Position numbers and translations under genes: made by a program. From Pammene aurita (taxonomy: Eukaryota; Arthropoda; Insecta; Lepidoptera; Tortricidae), in the NCBI GenBank assembly GCA_947086415.1, contig OX352300.1, forward strand, positions 34,500,716 through 34,564,715: a stretch of DNA of 64,000 bases, written 5' to 3'. Every line of letters begins with the position of its first letter. Position 1 is the first letter of the stretch. Of this stretch, positions 18,601 through 27,336 are shown one piece after another. The notes under the pieces were generated by a model. The model was given only the letters and a program-made list of their open reading frames with translations. It was not told where the DNA came from and did not search any database.

Positions 18601-20551
18601 AGCTTGTCGAGACTTGCCAAGCGTGTAAATGTAGCATAACACTCTCTAATAGCATCTGCTTATTGTTGCTAATATAAACTTAAAGAATACTAAACTTATG
18701 TAGATATCATATACAAAGGAAAAAGTGAACTAGGATATTCGACCGGTGCCGCTGTGACCTGGGTAGCCTAATAGTTAGGGCGTCTTCCGCAAATGCAGAA
18801 GACGCTGGTTCGATTCCAGCCCTAGGCACCGGCGGCATAATATATATATTATAATTTATGTATAGTACATAGTGTGTCTACTTAAAGTAAAACAAATCAA
18901 AATATTTATTAAAATGATTTGATTTGTTCTTCAGTTAAATAATACTGTCCAAACCTAAACCAACACATAATTAAATACTTACACTACCAACAGCGTAATC
19001 TTCTACATTCTCCTGCATAGAGGTAAATGTCTGCCGGTACTGTGAGTAGGCCATACGAACAAACAGCAGGGTCTTGCCAGAGTCAGAGAGCCCCGTCAGC
19101 AGCACCGAGCGCCTCTGGTGGCGCCGGCGGGAAAACAACCACCAGAATACTGGAAATATTGACAATATTGGTTAAGGAGAATACAGTAGCACCTCGATTA
19201 TTGGAACGGTCAATGATTCGAACGTTGACGCGAATTTTATGCTCGCGCGACACATTTTAATATACTGTACTTACTGCTTTTATGTAAAAAAGATTATACG
19301 ATTATACCAGTCTCCGGTCCCAATTATGTAGTTTGATAATCGAAGTAATTTTTACACTATGCAAAATTGCAAACAAGCATACATACCGCCTGATAGTAAG
19401 CTAGTAAGCAGTCATCGTCCCTATGATCATTCAACTTCAGAGGTGTTACATGCGAGTTACCAACTCTTTTAAAATCTATACATTCTTTTTTTTCAAAACT
19501 GCATATAGTTCCTTGATATAGAATCGATAAATACTTAAATAAATATAAAACATCCATAACTCAGGAACAAATATGTAATTAACACACAAATAAATGCCCT
19601 GATCAGGATCCAAACTCAGACTTCCTGCTGCTTAGGCAGGGTCACTACCAACTAGGCTAGGTTTGGAGGCCGTATTTGTTACAATACATTCAGAATTAGG
19701 TGGGTGCACACCTGACGCACTGCCTCGCGAGGAAATTTCCGCGCGAGGCAGCGAGGCTAGTGCGGACGTGCCTCGCCCGAGGCATTGCACATGTCCACAC
19801 TAGCTGAGCTGCCTCGTGCAGCAATTTCCTAGCAAGGTGCATCAGGTGTGGAACGCCTATTGGGGAAGGGTGTGGAAATCAGTTGACAAACACCCTGCAT
19901 ATGGGGCTTTCTGCCTTAGTTCTGTTTACATTTAAATTTTCCAAACATAAATACTGTAATTTAGGTCTATCAATAACTTTATAAAAATAGGTGTAAAAAT
20001 GATATCATATACTTAATATTTTCCTTAAGTAAGTCGTAATAATCTTGTTTACCTTAATTTTATGGTAACATTGGCTTTACGATATTCATATCTGTTTACA
20101 AATATGCTTGAATAATAACAATAAGTATGACATCATCTTATCTTTGTATAATAAATTATAATCCTTTGTATGACTATTACTATGTTTTAAAAGCACTAAC
20201 ATCCATTTTAGATGATTTTAGACTGTAGGCTAGCACTTAAACCACGTGGTTAAGTTACTTCCTTAAAACATTCTCTCAGCCAGTAATAATAAACAATAGT
20301 AATAACAAACAAGGAAAACATAAAACAGTGATGTAGTAGTCAATAATAGGAAAAAGCCACCTATAACACGTTGCAAATATCGAAAAACGTGCAAACTTGC
20401 TGTTCTGCAAAATTATAGAGGTCAATTAACTGTAAATAGTCTACTTACCAAGTGTAAAAATAAGAACAATCAGGCTAAGTAAGGTTATGTATTTGGGATC
20501 ATTCAACATTGGCTCCGTGTGGATTTTTTCTTTCACTACTTCGGAATCCAT
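6664..20551 (-). CDS. SRPRB: Signal recognition particle receptor subunit beta (6 exons)
   Basis: Membrane-anchored GTPase that holds SRP receptor alpha on the ER for co-translational protein targeting. Exons on the minus strand are 20551-20449, 19149-18983, 18016-17877, 16416-16285, 11422-11299 and 6747-6664; all splice sites are GT-AG and phases agree, giving 249 aa (human about 271). A hydrophobic segment at residues 21-40 is the single membrane anchor. GTPase motifs: P-loop GLSDSGKT (54-61), DLPGQE (97-102), NKQD (160-163), and GSAN (226-229) at the usual SAK position. The late segment GKPGKPFEFSQLSNKVE and the C-terminal LKEWIAKL are characteristic of the family. The start is the first ATG, in good context (CAACAATGG). 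Intron 5 (4.6 kb) and intron 4 (4.9 kb) are swollen by repeats. Identification is secure; no frame damage is seen. Confidence 0.96.
6770..6936. mobile_element. S3 repeat copy inside a 194-bp tandem duplication
   Basis: Contains ACCGACTTCACTTAGCCTCC, AGTTCCCTCGATTTCTCCAG and CATCATCAGATCCTGACCTG, the body of family S3. The block from 6743 recurs from 6937, and it carries the splice acceptor of SRPRB exon 6 with it (see findings). Confidence 0.7.
6968..7690. mobile_element. Second S3 repeat copy, split by an S2 insertion
   Basis: The S3 body runs 6968-7085, is broken at CCTCGATTT, and resumes at about 7548 with ATTTCTCAAGGATCCCATCA, ending near CGGTGAACATACAT. The interruption is the poly(T)-led element at 7086-7547. 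Confidence 0.7.
7086..7547 (-). mobile_element. Poly(A)-tailed retroposon (family S2)
   Basis: On the minus strand it ends in GTGGTATAAA plus an A-run. It includes GTGTTGACGATGAGGGAC and GGTCGGCAACGCGCATGTGA. A near-identical copy lies at 35757-36212 in the opposite orientation, and 3' fragments at 17330, 18047, 19366 and 21663. The tail suggests LINE-driven retrotransposition. No long frame. Confidence 0.75.
8162..11210. repeat. 28-bp satellite array, about 109 units, in SRPRB intron 5
   Basis: The unit is ACTAA followed by GAAATCGGCAGGTGCGGTTT and CAK, 28 bp. Variants recur in order: GGCATATGCGG, GACAGCTACGG, GGTATCGGCAGGTGCTG and AAATCAACAGG. The variants form higher-order blocks, for example one with a 420-bp period (15 units) starting at 9782 and 10202. 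A 213-bp stretch at 8991 is repeated at 10445. A few units have one base missing or added. Short frames of 28-residue periodicity result because three units make 84 bp; I do not regard them as genes. Confidence 0.97.
12245..13535 (-). mobile_element. Mariner transposon, apparently full length
   Basis: 1291 bp bounded by TA on both sides (12243-12244 and 13536-13537). Left end CGAGGGTTGCTACTTATATA and right end, read inward, CATAGGCTGCTATTTATATA, both running into TCCGGAAAC. The size matches the usual 1.3 kb of mariners. It sits in intron 4 of SRPRB, in the same orientation as that gene. Confidence 0.93.
12310..13362 (-). CDS. Mariner transposase, uninterrupted
   Basis: Cut-and-paste transposase of 350 aa, no stop or frameshift. 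An N-terminal paired helix-turn-helix region (about 1-110) binds the inverted repeats. The WIPHNLT linker motif (121-127) precedes the catalytic core. Catalytic residues fit D,D34D: D160 in TGDES, D252 in HHDNA and D287 in APNDF. YSPDLAP (279-285) is also present. I chose the ATG at 13362 (MELTRENIRA) because the 32 codons upstream extend toward the terminal repeat and look unlike transposase. Intact motifs make it a candidate active element; activity cannot be judged from sequence alone. Confidence 0.93.
   Translation of the reverse strand: MELTRENIRAMIYYDFRRGLTQQQCIDQLTSTFGDEAPSKTTVYHWFSEFNRGRSMLTDEVKAGRPKSVVVQQNIEAVRKLIMDDRHVTYCEIEATLGISMTSINSILHNYLAVKKICSRWIPHNLTKEQKDARVEWCNKMFKKYNRGDSKAVYNIYTGDESWIYAYDPETKQQSTVWVFQNEPNPTKVTRAKSTLKQMVACFFGINGHVATVPLENRRTVNSEWYTTICLPEVFEQIRKTNQQRRIILHHDNASCHTSRETTLFLEGQNVELTGHPPYSPDLAPNDFYLFPNIKNKLRGQRFSTAEDAVDAFKQHVMEVPQAEWQKCFKNWFTRMQKCIDHQGEYFEKQ
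13613..14121. other. AT-rich intronic DNA, no gene seen
   Basis: Part of SRPRB intron 4. It ends with GTAGTTTATGTAACTGTTAC and ACGTACAGTTGCATACACTG, which also precede the TTTATCTAC element copies at 41050 and 41508 and follow the inverted one at 30571, so the larger repeat begins here. Confidence 0.5.
14298..15991 (+). mobile_element. hAT element with perfect 34-bp inverted repeats
   Basis: Termini at 14298-14331 and 15958-15991 are exact 34-bp inverted repeats beginning TAAACATCGGTATCAACGTT. They are flanked by an 8-bp duplication, CTCATTGC (14290-14297 and 15992-15999). Length 1694 bp. The identical ends and duplications indicate recent insertion into the older MITE. Confidence 0.93.
14671..15858 (+). 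pseudogene. hAT transposase, truncated C terminus
   Basis: A 395-aa frame. Two zinc-finger-like segments come first (CCTICEMN...HLKSKSH at about 17-41 and VYCKLCN...HLKTDLH at about 69-94). The RNase-H-like core follows, with YLSVDETSD (first acidic site) and FFITDAGSYMVKAAKNL (second). THVTCIAHGCNRV and ITRWGTWLNAA are typical of this hAT group. The C-terminal region that carries the catalytic glutamate and dimerisation domain in hAT proteins is missing; the frame instead runs into unrelated, basic sequence after about residue 370. I therefore call it an internally deleted, probably inactive transposase gene inside an element whose ends are perfect. Confidence 0.8.
16461..16719 (+). mobile_element. 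S1 SINE, full length
   Basis: Head CCTTAGCCTAGTTGGTAGTG, B box GGTTCGAATCC, body GCCTTATTGAGCTTACTGTG, TTATT-rich tail. It lies in SRPRB intron 3 only about 44 bp upstream of the exon 4 acceptor, antisense to the gene. Confidence 0.85.
16728..17205. mobile_element. CACGGTG-ended element (family T1)
   Basis: Begins TATACACGGTGTAA and ends CTCACGAGCACCGTGTATTA. Its interior (GGAATTCGCCTAGTTTCAGA, GATATCAAAGTGCCAAGGAA) recurs in inverted form at 51280-51500, and its right end at 50164. Non-coding. Confidence 0.6.
17330..17420 (+). repeat. S2 3'-end fragment
   Basis: GTGTCGGCAACGCGCGAGTG and GGAGTTGCAGGAGTCCATAA match the S2 3' region; the tail is degraded. Confidence 0.55.
18047..18105 (-). 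repeat. S2 3'-tip fragment
   Basis: A T-run followed by AGCATGATGGTGGCAAATTA and CGGTCCGCCTGATGG is the S2 terminus in reverse. It begins about 30 bp upstream of SRPRB exon 3, so the S2 tail lies next to that exon's acceptor. Confidence 0.55.
18277..18636. mobile_element. PIF/Harbinger-type MITE with TAA duplication
   Basis: Flanked by TAA (18274-18276 and 18637-18639). Ends AGCTACATTTACACGCTTG and, from the right, TGCTACATTTACACGCTTGG. Three-bp TWA duplications are the Harbinger hallmark. Inside, an ATG at 18395 opens a frame starting MADVDVEVVSAIALSL, which could be a vestige of a coding parent. The many AAGCTTG/CAAGC words give long frames on both strands that I do not call genes. Confidence 0.75.
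18757..18828 (+). tRNA. tRNA-like sequence, probable pseudogene or SINE head
   Basis: 72 bp with an A-box-like TAGCCTAATAG and a perfect B box GGTTCGATTCC; the T arm CTGG-TTCGATT-CCAG pairs. The acceptor stem pairs 6 of 7 (ACCTGGG with CCTAGGC), but the anticodon loop lacks U33 and the D stem is weak. Most likely a decayed tRNA-derived repeat and not a functional tRNA gene. It lies in SRPRB intron 2. Confidence 0.35.
19366..19480 (-). repeat. Diverged S2 3' fragment
   Basis: GCAAACAAGCATACATACCG, CCTGATAGTAAG and TTCAGAGGTGTTACATGCGA match S2 with many changes. Confidence 0.5.
19540..19672 (-). mobile_element. Decayed S1 SINE
   Basis: ACACACAAATAAATGCCCTG followed by a mutated B-box region (GGATCCAAACTC) and AGGCAGGGTCACTACC. 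The B box is broken, so transcription from it is unlikely. Confidence 0.7.
19700..19860. mobile_element. GC-rich hairpin MITE (CACACCTGACGCA family)
   Basis: TGCACACCTGACGCACTGCC at the left is answered by GGTGCATCAGGTGTGGAA at the right, with inner pairs around GCCTCGCG and CTAGTG. A second copy sits at 37440-37630. Both stand out by GC content from the AT-rich surroundings. In SRPRB intron 1. Confidence 0.65.
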
Positions 20552-21516
20552 TGTTGATTTGACTAAATTAGCTTTTGTCTAAACTAACACAACTTTTCTA
20601 AGGAAATATTTAAAATACGTTGCAACAACAGCAACACTGTTCGGCGTTCGTGGTAATTTGAACAACTTGACAGCTGCAATGTGCCATGTTGCCATGCGTC
20701 GTATTCGTCGTATGCGTAACTTAGCAAAAAATTACAAACCACTTTATTTCCCATTTTTAACAATGACTTAAATAGTTTATGTGGTCTACTCACGTCTAGA
20801 TTTGGCATCAAGACGACGCCAGGACATCTCAAGGGCAAGTTTTCTCAACTTGATGTTTAATTTATCGCACGTTTTCAATCAATAATAACAAACTACCTAG
20901 TAGTCCTAGTAGTTAATAGTTAATAATATTCTTAAATTTTATGAATTAATTTTACAAATAAGCAATTTTATTTATTTCTTAAAATAATTACGACAATAAT
21001 TTCATACAAAGAAAGGCCCTATCAAATTGTTGGTTGAATGCGCAGAGTTATACCCACGACGTCTGATTTGACCACACTTTTCTCTCATTCCAACAATCTT
21101 TCTCTCTCACTCTGATCGGCTGACTCGTCGCATACGTGAGTAGACCGCTTTAACAAAGTTCAAAAATGAAATGATTGAAATGACATTTCATTTTATGATT
21201 GTAAAGTTTCCAGTTTGGTAAAGTTTTTTTTCTAAGTGTTAATAAATAAACAGTTTTTGTTAAATTGTTTATTTAGACGAAGTCAAATCTTTATTGTAAT
21301 CTTCAATTTGCTTCCCTGATTCATAAATCATAATGCTTAAATAATATTGATTAAAATACCTATTACAAATACCTAACCTTTTTGTTTAAAATTTTTGTTA
21401 ATGTTAACAATAACCTATTTTAAGCTATCTGCAAATTCGAGTATTATAAGTACACGTCTAAATACATGCAATTTAAAAGACAATTCCTATGCGTATTGAC
21501 TCAATATCGGAGTAAA
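20552..21516. promoter_or_regulatory. Head-to-head intergenic region of SRPRB and the PNPO-family gene
   Basis: The two start codons are 965 bp apart on opposite strands with no other supportable gene between them, so both promoters and 5' UTRs must fall here or be shared. I see no clear TATA box at a fixed spacing. The 85-codon frame at 20584-20838 has no recognisable domain and I leave it out. Confidence 0.55.
21489..21515 (+). promoter_or_regulatory. 8-codon upstream ORF abutting the PNPO-family start
   Basis: ATG CGT ATT GAC TCA ATA TCG GAG TAA ends one base before the main ATG at 21517 (TAAAATGG). It could govern reinitiation. A further ATG at 21466 is in frame with the main ORF with no stop between (see findings). 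Confidence 0.5.
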
Positions 21517-24500
21517 ATGGAAGTTGACATTTCAGGTAAGAGACTATATAGTACTTACTTACTTTACTCTTTGGTAGTTTAGTAGGTTAACTACTTATTT
21601 ACTGCTAGTTCTAAATCAATTTGGGAGCCAATTAAAAAAGGGCATACATTAGATGGGACAGGGTCTGGGTCGGCAACGCGCAACCCGGCCTTGACGCGTT
21701 GCAGGTGTCCATAAGCTGCAGTAGCTCCTTACCATCAGACAAGACTTATGCTTATTTGCTACCGTAGCAGTATAAAAAAATAGCTTCCATTATGCTAAGT
21801 GAAAATTGTCTTAGGGAACTATACCTAAATTTTCAATTGTGGGCTGACGGTTGTCTGGAAGAGATAGCTTTTTTGCTTTAAGACCATCTGTTATTTACCT
21901 CAACTTTAAATTTGTTGTATTTTCTGTGCCGTTTTTCTTTTTGAGGTGTTCAACAAAGAGTATCTTATCTTTTTTTGCATTGTTTGGGATCTGATAGGCT
22001 GCCCTCACTGTCCCATTTGGAAAATCCACTCTGTATAGAAAAGTAGGTAATTGCAGCAGATGCAGATATTACTATAGTATAACTAAGAGGTGTTCTATAA
22101 TCATAATTTATTACAAAACAAACACATTAAATAAAATATGTTTTAGGACTTAGAGAACAATGCAGGAATGCAGACAAAGCTTTTCTGGAAAAGGACTTAG
22201 TGTCGAAGGAGCCAATTGGGCAATTCAAGTCTTGGTACGACGAAGTTTGTGCTGCAAAAGTGCTGTTTCCTGGTGCCATGTGCCTCGCAACCGTGTCACA
22301 GTCAGTATTCAATTAACTTTCTTATTTATATATTAAAAATTACATACTGCAATTATTTTCACCGGATGGTCTTTTTGGAAGATCAGCACTGGCTAACGCT
22401 AGCAACTTGCTAAGAGACCATTTCGTGATACTTGTCTTACTCTACAATTATCTACAATTTATTTGTTTTTTCTGTAATGTCACAAATAAAGATATTTCTA
22501 TTTCTACTTACCCAAAAATCGGAATAATGTACAACCCAAAAACCATTTCAGTTGTAGAGAAGATCCTTTTATATTCTATCTTTTCTGGAACTGTATTGGG
22601 TTCTGTAAGTTCTGTAACACAGGAAACCCTACCTCAGAACCTGTAGCCCTGTTAGTGTTATTATGTCGATGCTGTTTTGTAAATAAACATTTAATTTAAT
22701 TTAAGAGCTATTGTCCCACTGTTGAGTAGTGCTGAGCAAAGGCCTACCCTCTTTTTCTGCCACATATCCCGGTCTTGAGCAGTCTCCCACCAGCCAGCAA
22801 GGAACTCAAAACACTTTAGCGATCCAGACACTATTGTAGTACCCACAACACAAGCTTTAATGAGCTTACCATGGGACTAGGTTGCTTTGTGTAAGATTGT
22901 CCCATTATATTTATTTATTTATTTAAGACTCTAATACTTACTGAAATATTCGACTGTGGTATAATTCCGTACGAGAGTGTATGCATCCAACTGCATGCGC
23001 GTTGTATTCACTTGTATCTTACTCAATCAGCAAAATACAGTGATTGGTCGCATTTAGGTTAAAACACACTTGAGCTGAATTCAGTGGGATCAATATTACT
23101 CTGCGTCCGTAGGAAACACCTTAGACAACCCTACACGTGATCCCTGGGTGGTGCTAAAACAACAAACTTGGCAGCTCCACTGTCCCCTCTGGACCTCGCA
23201 GCACTCACTGGATTTTCATTATCATCTGCTTTCCCACTACTACTACCCCAGGGAAGAAATGCCTAGCTATATCCAGTGACATGTAGGCATACGATAAATA
23301 AATAAAAGCTCACTATTTTTTTACAGGGAGGGATTTCCATCTGCTAGATACGTCATATGCACTAGCTTCAGTAAAGATGGTTTCAAGTTCTTTACTGATT
23401 ATAGCAGTAGAAAGTCTAAGGAAATGGTATGAAGCAATTTTTTTAAGTTCCTGTGGATTTTATTAATCTGTTAGTTTGGTAGATACAGCTAATATATAAT
23501 ACCCATTTCATTTTGGCTTTCAGCTAAAATACCCTGTCTGGGGTCTCATGTTGTTCTTTAGTTTTAAACTCTGTATCAACATGAAAGCAATCAAATTTAT
23601 TATTATTAATATCAATGATGGAGAATTTCGTACATAAGTGTATTTTTTAATTTGTCGATTACCGAGCACTATAGACTGCAGAAACTAACGATATCGCTGA
23701 TGTTTATCAATAGAGTCCGGCAACCAAATTTTTGGTTAAAACAGCAATACGTGGATATACGTAATTACCTCACGGGCGGACTTAGCCTCACCCCACTGAC
23801 TTTAGGACATTAGTGCCATATTCATCATGATGTCAAGTATAATTAATATAATTATGCAACTCGTGTTCAAAATTTCCTTTTAGGATAATAATCCCAATGT
23901 GGCGGCAACGTTCTACTGGGTGGTTTCCGACCGATCCGTACGAATCGAAGGACGAGTAGACAAGTTATCTGAGGAAGAATCCACAGAAGCGTTCAAGTCA
24001 CGTCCGGTCGACGCGCAAGTAGCTGTATGGGCTAGCTCGCAGAGTACTCCGATTGAGTCGAAAGACTTGTTAGAGGAGCGACTGAGTGAGTTGAGGAATA
24101 AATTTCTGGCTGAGAAAGAGGTGCCGAAACCAAGTCACTGGTGAGTAATCACTGTTTTGCCGTACCCTCTATTGTGTCCCACTGTTGGGTAAAGGCCTCC
24201 TCTTGCTTCCGCCACTCGTCACAGCTTAGTGCCAGTGGCTACAAAATGCGTCCAGATCGTCCCGTCATCTTTTTGGTCTGCCTTTGCCTCTATAATCAAA
24301 TAGCGATGTTATTAACCCTTTCACCGCCAAGCATCGGACATAAAATTCGTGCCCTAACCGCCAGCGCGCGCGAGCATACTAGGTTATATTTTGGACGTGA
24401 CTTTACGCGCTGGCGCTGAGGGCACGACTTTACGTGTGCTTGATTTGACGTCTTTTGACGTCGCTTGGATTGCCATGTTTTAATCATATTGAGAAAAGTA

Positions 24501-25220
24501 GGATGGGACAAGAGTTATGCCGTTTTCACGAACGTTTATCAAAATGTGAAAAATGCCCATTACGACTTATTCCGAAAATGATACCGTTTTAGCGGAATTT
24601 CTTCTAGTGTCCGGTATCATCCAGTGTTCGAAATTATCCCTTTCTCACCTACTTTGCTTTCTTTTATCCTTAAAAACTAATGTTATGTCACTAGTGTCAC
24701 TACGCGCGACATTATCGGAGAGCTCAGCTAGGGTTCCATCTTTAACCGATTCGTTGCGTCTTCAATTTTCGAAAACTTTTGGCTGTGGCGGGCGAACAAT
24801 TATTTCATGACATGGCTGTGGCATGCCTTACGCCGTAGAATATGATGACACTCTCGTGTCATACACCACACGTTAAAAACATTGATGCCTGTCGTGCCAT
24901 CCACACCGAATCAGTCTCTTAGAGTGCTAGTTAGAACCGGTCCACAACGGGCGCGTTGCAATGTCGCGTTTCCGACTTATAATTACGTTGCATATTTTGT
25001 AGCATGTATGCCTCACGAGATTTTAAATTCAATAAAGTGATTGTTTATTTTCAGGGGCGGATACATAATACGTCCAAGTGCTGTAGAGTTCTGGCAAACT
25101 CAATCCAACCGTCTGTCAGACAGAATACTATTCAGGAGACCAGAGGACGGGGAATTGCCAGACGGGAAATTACTTCATGAGGGCGAAGATGGTTGGGTTT
25201 ATGAAAGACTTTCACCTTAA
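21517..25220 (+). CDS. PNPO-like: Pyridoxine/pyridoxamine 5'-phosphate oxidase family protein (5 exons)
   Basis: Family role: FMN-dependent oxidation of pyridoxine or pyridoxamine 5'-phosphate to PLP in the cytosol. Exons 21517-21535, 22147-22300, 23327-23426, 23884-24140 and 25055-25220; GT-AG throughout, phases match, 231 aa (human 261). Diagnostic segments: MCLAT near 52, GFPSAR (60-65), KDGFKFFTDYSSRKSKE (74-90), FYWVVSDRSVRIEGRV, EKEVPKPSHWGGY and EFWQTQSNRLSDR (188-200). FMN-type residues R65, R86/K87, the QS pair in SSQST, W190 and R200 are kept. Against the human enzyme, Lys in RMLLLK is Thr70, the Tyr and Ser near SRP are Ala, and the His of RLHDR is Ser198; these contact PLP in the known enzymes. 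It may be a divergent paralogue with changed activity. The start at 21517 is conservative; an in-frame ATG lies at 21466. Confidence 0.92.
21663..21780 (+). repeat. S2 3' fragment with A-tail
   Basis: GGTCGGCAACGCGCAACC through TAGCAGTATAAAAAAA, in intron 1 of the PNPO-family gene. Confidence 0.55.
22358..22510 (+). mobile_element. Non-LTR retrotransposon 3' end
   Basis: CACCGGATGGTC, GCTAACGCTAGCAAC and the ending AATAAAGATATTTCTATTTC match the tails at 53225-53395 and, more distantly, 47780-48066. Only the 3' UTR is present (5'-truncated LINE), in intron 2 of the PNPO-family gene. Confidence 0.65.
22700..22925 (+). mobile_element. LINE scrap followed by a 5'-truncated S1 SINE
   Basis: 22700-22830 includes TTGTCCCACTGTTGAGTAG and GCAAAGGCCTACC, related to 24163-24235. 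From 22846 the S1 body (ACACAAGCTTTAATGAGCTT) runs into the TTTATTTA tail. Confidence 0.5.
23088..23287 (-). repeat. Interspersed repeat shared with the zinc-finger gene introns
   Basis: CTCTGCGTCCGTAGGAAACACC matches 36211-36245 inverted (first 20 bases exact), and ATTTTCATTATCATCTGC with TAGCTATATCCAGTGACATG matches 35595-35700 inverted. One family appears in introns of both genes. Confidence 0.5.
24312..24430 (+). repeat. TTAA-type element end
   Basis: TTAACCCTTTCACCGCCAAG is a close match to the left end of the 2945-3141 MITE. The right boundary is unclear. In intron 4 of the PNPO-family gene. Confidence 0.45.
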
Positions 25221-25227
25221 TTATAGG

Positions 25228-25233
25228 AATAAA
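25228..25233 (+). terminator. Poly(A) signal AATAAA of the PNPO-family gene
   Basis: AATAAA begins 8 bases after the stop codon, which is very close. Further AATAAA copies at about 25436-25445 could serve a longer 3' UTR. Confidence 0.5.
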
Positions 25234-26339
25234 AGAAATTCTTAAGAGAGTTCGACTAATATTACAAGTTGTTATATGTTATGCAATAGGCCTTTGAAGT
25301 ATTTTTTAGTAACTTTCATGCAAAACAGAAAACGACACTTATCACACTACTACGATTTCTCACCAACGTGTATTGTCAAAAAGGGAAGCGCGAATATCTA
25401 TCTATCTCGCTTTCGTCTTTCACGACTAATGTGAGAAAATAAATAAATTATTTTACTGTAATATAAATACTATTTATTTAAAATTAAAGTTTATTAAACG
25501 AATTAAATAGGACAATTATTAACAGAAAGTAATATATTTTTGGTATTTTTTAATCATCATATACTTGATGGACCCGAATTTAAGTTAATAGCTTCATTTA
25601 TTGTATGATTTCTTTTAACTTGGTTTTCCACTGACTCCTCAATATAGGCTTCCGCTATTGTTCGATGCCCAGCCACCATGTCGCTTTAAAGTATTTAAAT
25701 CTGCACCAGAGTCCGCAAGAAAAGTCGCAGAAGTCCTGCGAAAGCAATGTCCGGTGTAGCAATCAGCATTCGGTAGCTTCAAATACTTCGCGATCTTTTT
25801 AGGTGTATCGGCTAATTTGTGTCGCCCTATTGGTTGTTTAGTGCATTTACCGTTACTATAATTCAAAAAGAATCTGTCATGTACGGTGCCTGGGCGGAGG
25901 TTTTGATATGTTTATGGTATATTAAGGCATTTGTCGCGGATAACGAAGGAGCGGTCTATTTGTGTTTTGGTGTTCGCTAGTTTTATAAGAATCATGTTGG
26001 TATGCTGCTCTATGTCGTTCGTCTTTATGTCTACGAGTTCGGCTGCACTGCATGCCCCGTTTACACCAAATATTAGTGCGACCTGTAACAAAAATAAATA
26101 ATTTATGAACATTTTAATAAATCGTCGGGTGGAAATCCTAACTCACTAATTGCAAAAAATTATCAAAACTAAAATCAACCTTGTTATGTTACAAGTAAGG
26201 TTTATTATGGCTATGAACTCGTGGTAGTATTTAGTGAGTTTTGGTTGTCACCTGACGAAATATTGTAATAATTTTCAATTTTGAATCTTGGTAGGTGTAG
26301 GTACACTAGGTACTCGGTTTAGTAGATAGGTAGGTAGAT

Positions 26340-26440
26340 AACGTTATTCTTCAATTGAAGGATAGTGGTAATTTTTTAAGATGTCGGAATCTTACTACAG
26401 AGTTCTACTACAATTCCGACATCTTAAAAGATTCATACTT
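26340..26440. repeat. Hairpin repeat
   Basis: TTTAAGATGTCGGAAT... and ATTCCGACATCTTAAAA are inverted around a short spacer with TACTACAGAGTTCTACTAC. It lies in the last intron of the recombinase pseudogene. Confidence 0.55.
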
Positions 26441-26454
26441 TACAATACAATTGA

Positions 26455-26580
26455 CTTATAAACATCAAAAAATATTACCATCGGTTCTAAGGTTCTAACC
26501 CTATACCTCTGTTCTGTCCATAAAGAATTATGACCAGCAAGAAACTCGGCGGGACTTTTTTTTTTCAAAACAGTAATGTA
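26455..26580. repeat. Interspersed repeat shared with 3361-3535
   Basis: CGGTTCTAAGGTTCTAACCC, GCAAGAAACTCGGCGGGACT and a T-run with AAAACAGTAAT. 26581-26700 has a further LINE-like scrap (GCCTTGGCAAGAAGCCAGGA). Confidence 0.6.
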
Positions 26581-27120
26581 ATACTTACATCAATGTCAAC
26601 TCAAGACTCAAAAATAAGCCTTGGCAAGAAGCCAGGACAAACGCTAGGAGTATGATGATGACTTACATCAATATGAAAAATTCATGGTCCTACCAGAAAA
26701 CTATATTACTTGCTATATTAGTAGCTAGATAAATCTCATCAGGGGCATCCCTCAAGAATTTCTCCACGTTTTCAGCGGTTCAAACATTAGATTTCTTGGA
26801 GTCGAAACCACTGGAAAGCCTCTTCAGTAAAGTAGCTAATGTGGAGTACAACTTTATGTTAATATTATGCTCAACGCTAATAGTTGCTTTGAGCATTAAA
26901 TAAATGCCCCATAAAATTGAAGATTTCAATGTTTTAGAAAGTTCTTCGAAGTATCCTAGTAAGACACTTTCAGGAGTGCGATTTTTGAATCTCACTGGTG
27001 ATATCAAAGTCACCGGTGACTAAAATTATCACCGATGACTTTTATGTCACCATTTTCCAAAAGCCGTATTTTTGAAAGTCACACGCTTTACCAACATGCA
27101 GAAATTTTACAATGTCAAAT

Positions 27121-27330
27121 TTACAATTTTACAAATTTTACCAATGGTTTCGTAAGCCGATAATATGTTTTGAATTTCGCATTAGACATCGCAAATGCTT
27201 GCTCGTGATGAATTCTTTCTGCGACGCCTACCGCAGCTGGATTATGTTGACGGTGAGGAACGTCGTCGTCTTCGTCGCTGTCCGTGTCCGTCATCGTCAT
27301 CATAACATAATGTACTCCTCCAGGCTTCCC
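27121..27330 (-). pseudogene. Harbinger-like transposase N-terminal remnant
   Basis: Minus-strand frame with an acidic stretch DTDSDEDDDVP, then AERIHHEQAFAMSNAKFKTY and YRLTKPLVKFV, resembling the N-terminal portion of PIF/Harbinger transposases ahead of the DDE domain. The catalytic domain is absent. Family assignment is by eye and moderate. Confidence 0.5.
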
Positions 27331-27336
27331 ATTTTT

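Noticed and set aside
18186..18628. Overlapping frames on both strands
   Set aside because: All lie in or next to the Harbinger-type MITE with its AAGCTTG-rich repeats; no domain is recognisable beyond the short N-terminal vestige.
20584..20838. 84-codon minus-strand frame upstream of SRPRB
   Set aside because: No family resemblance, no splice link to SRPRB exon 1, and it lies in the presumed promoter region.
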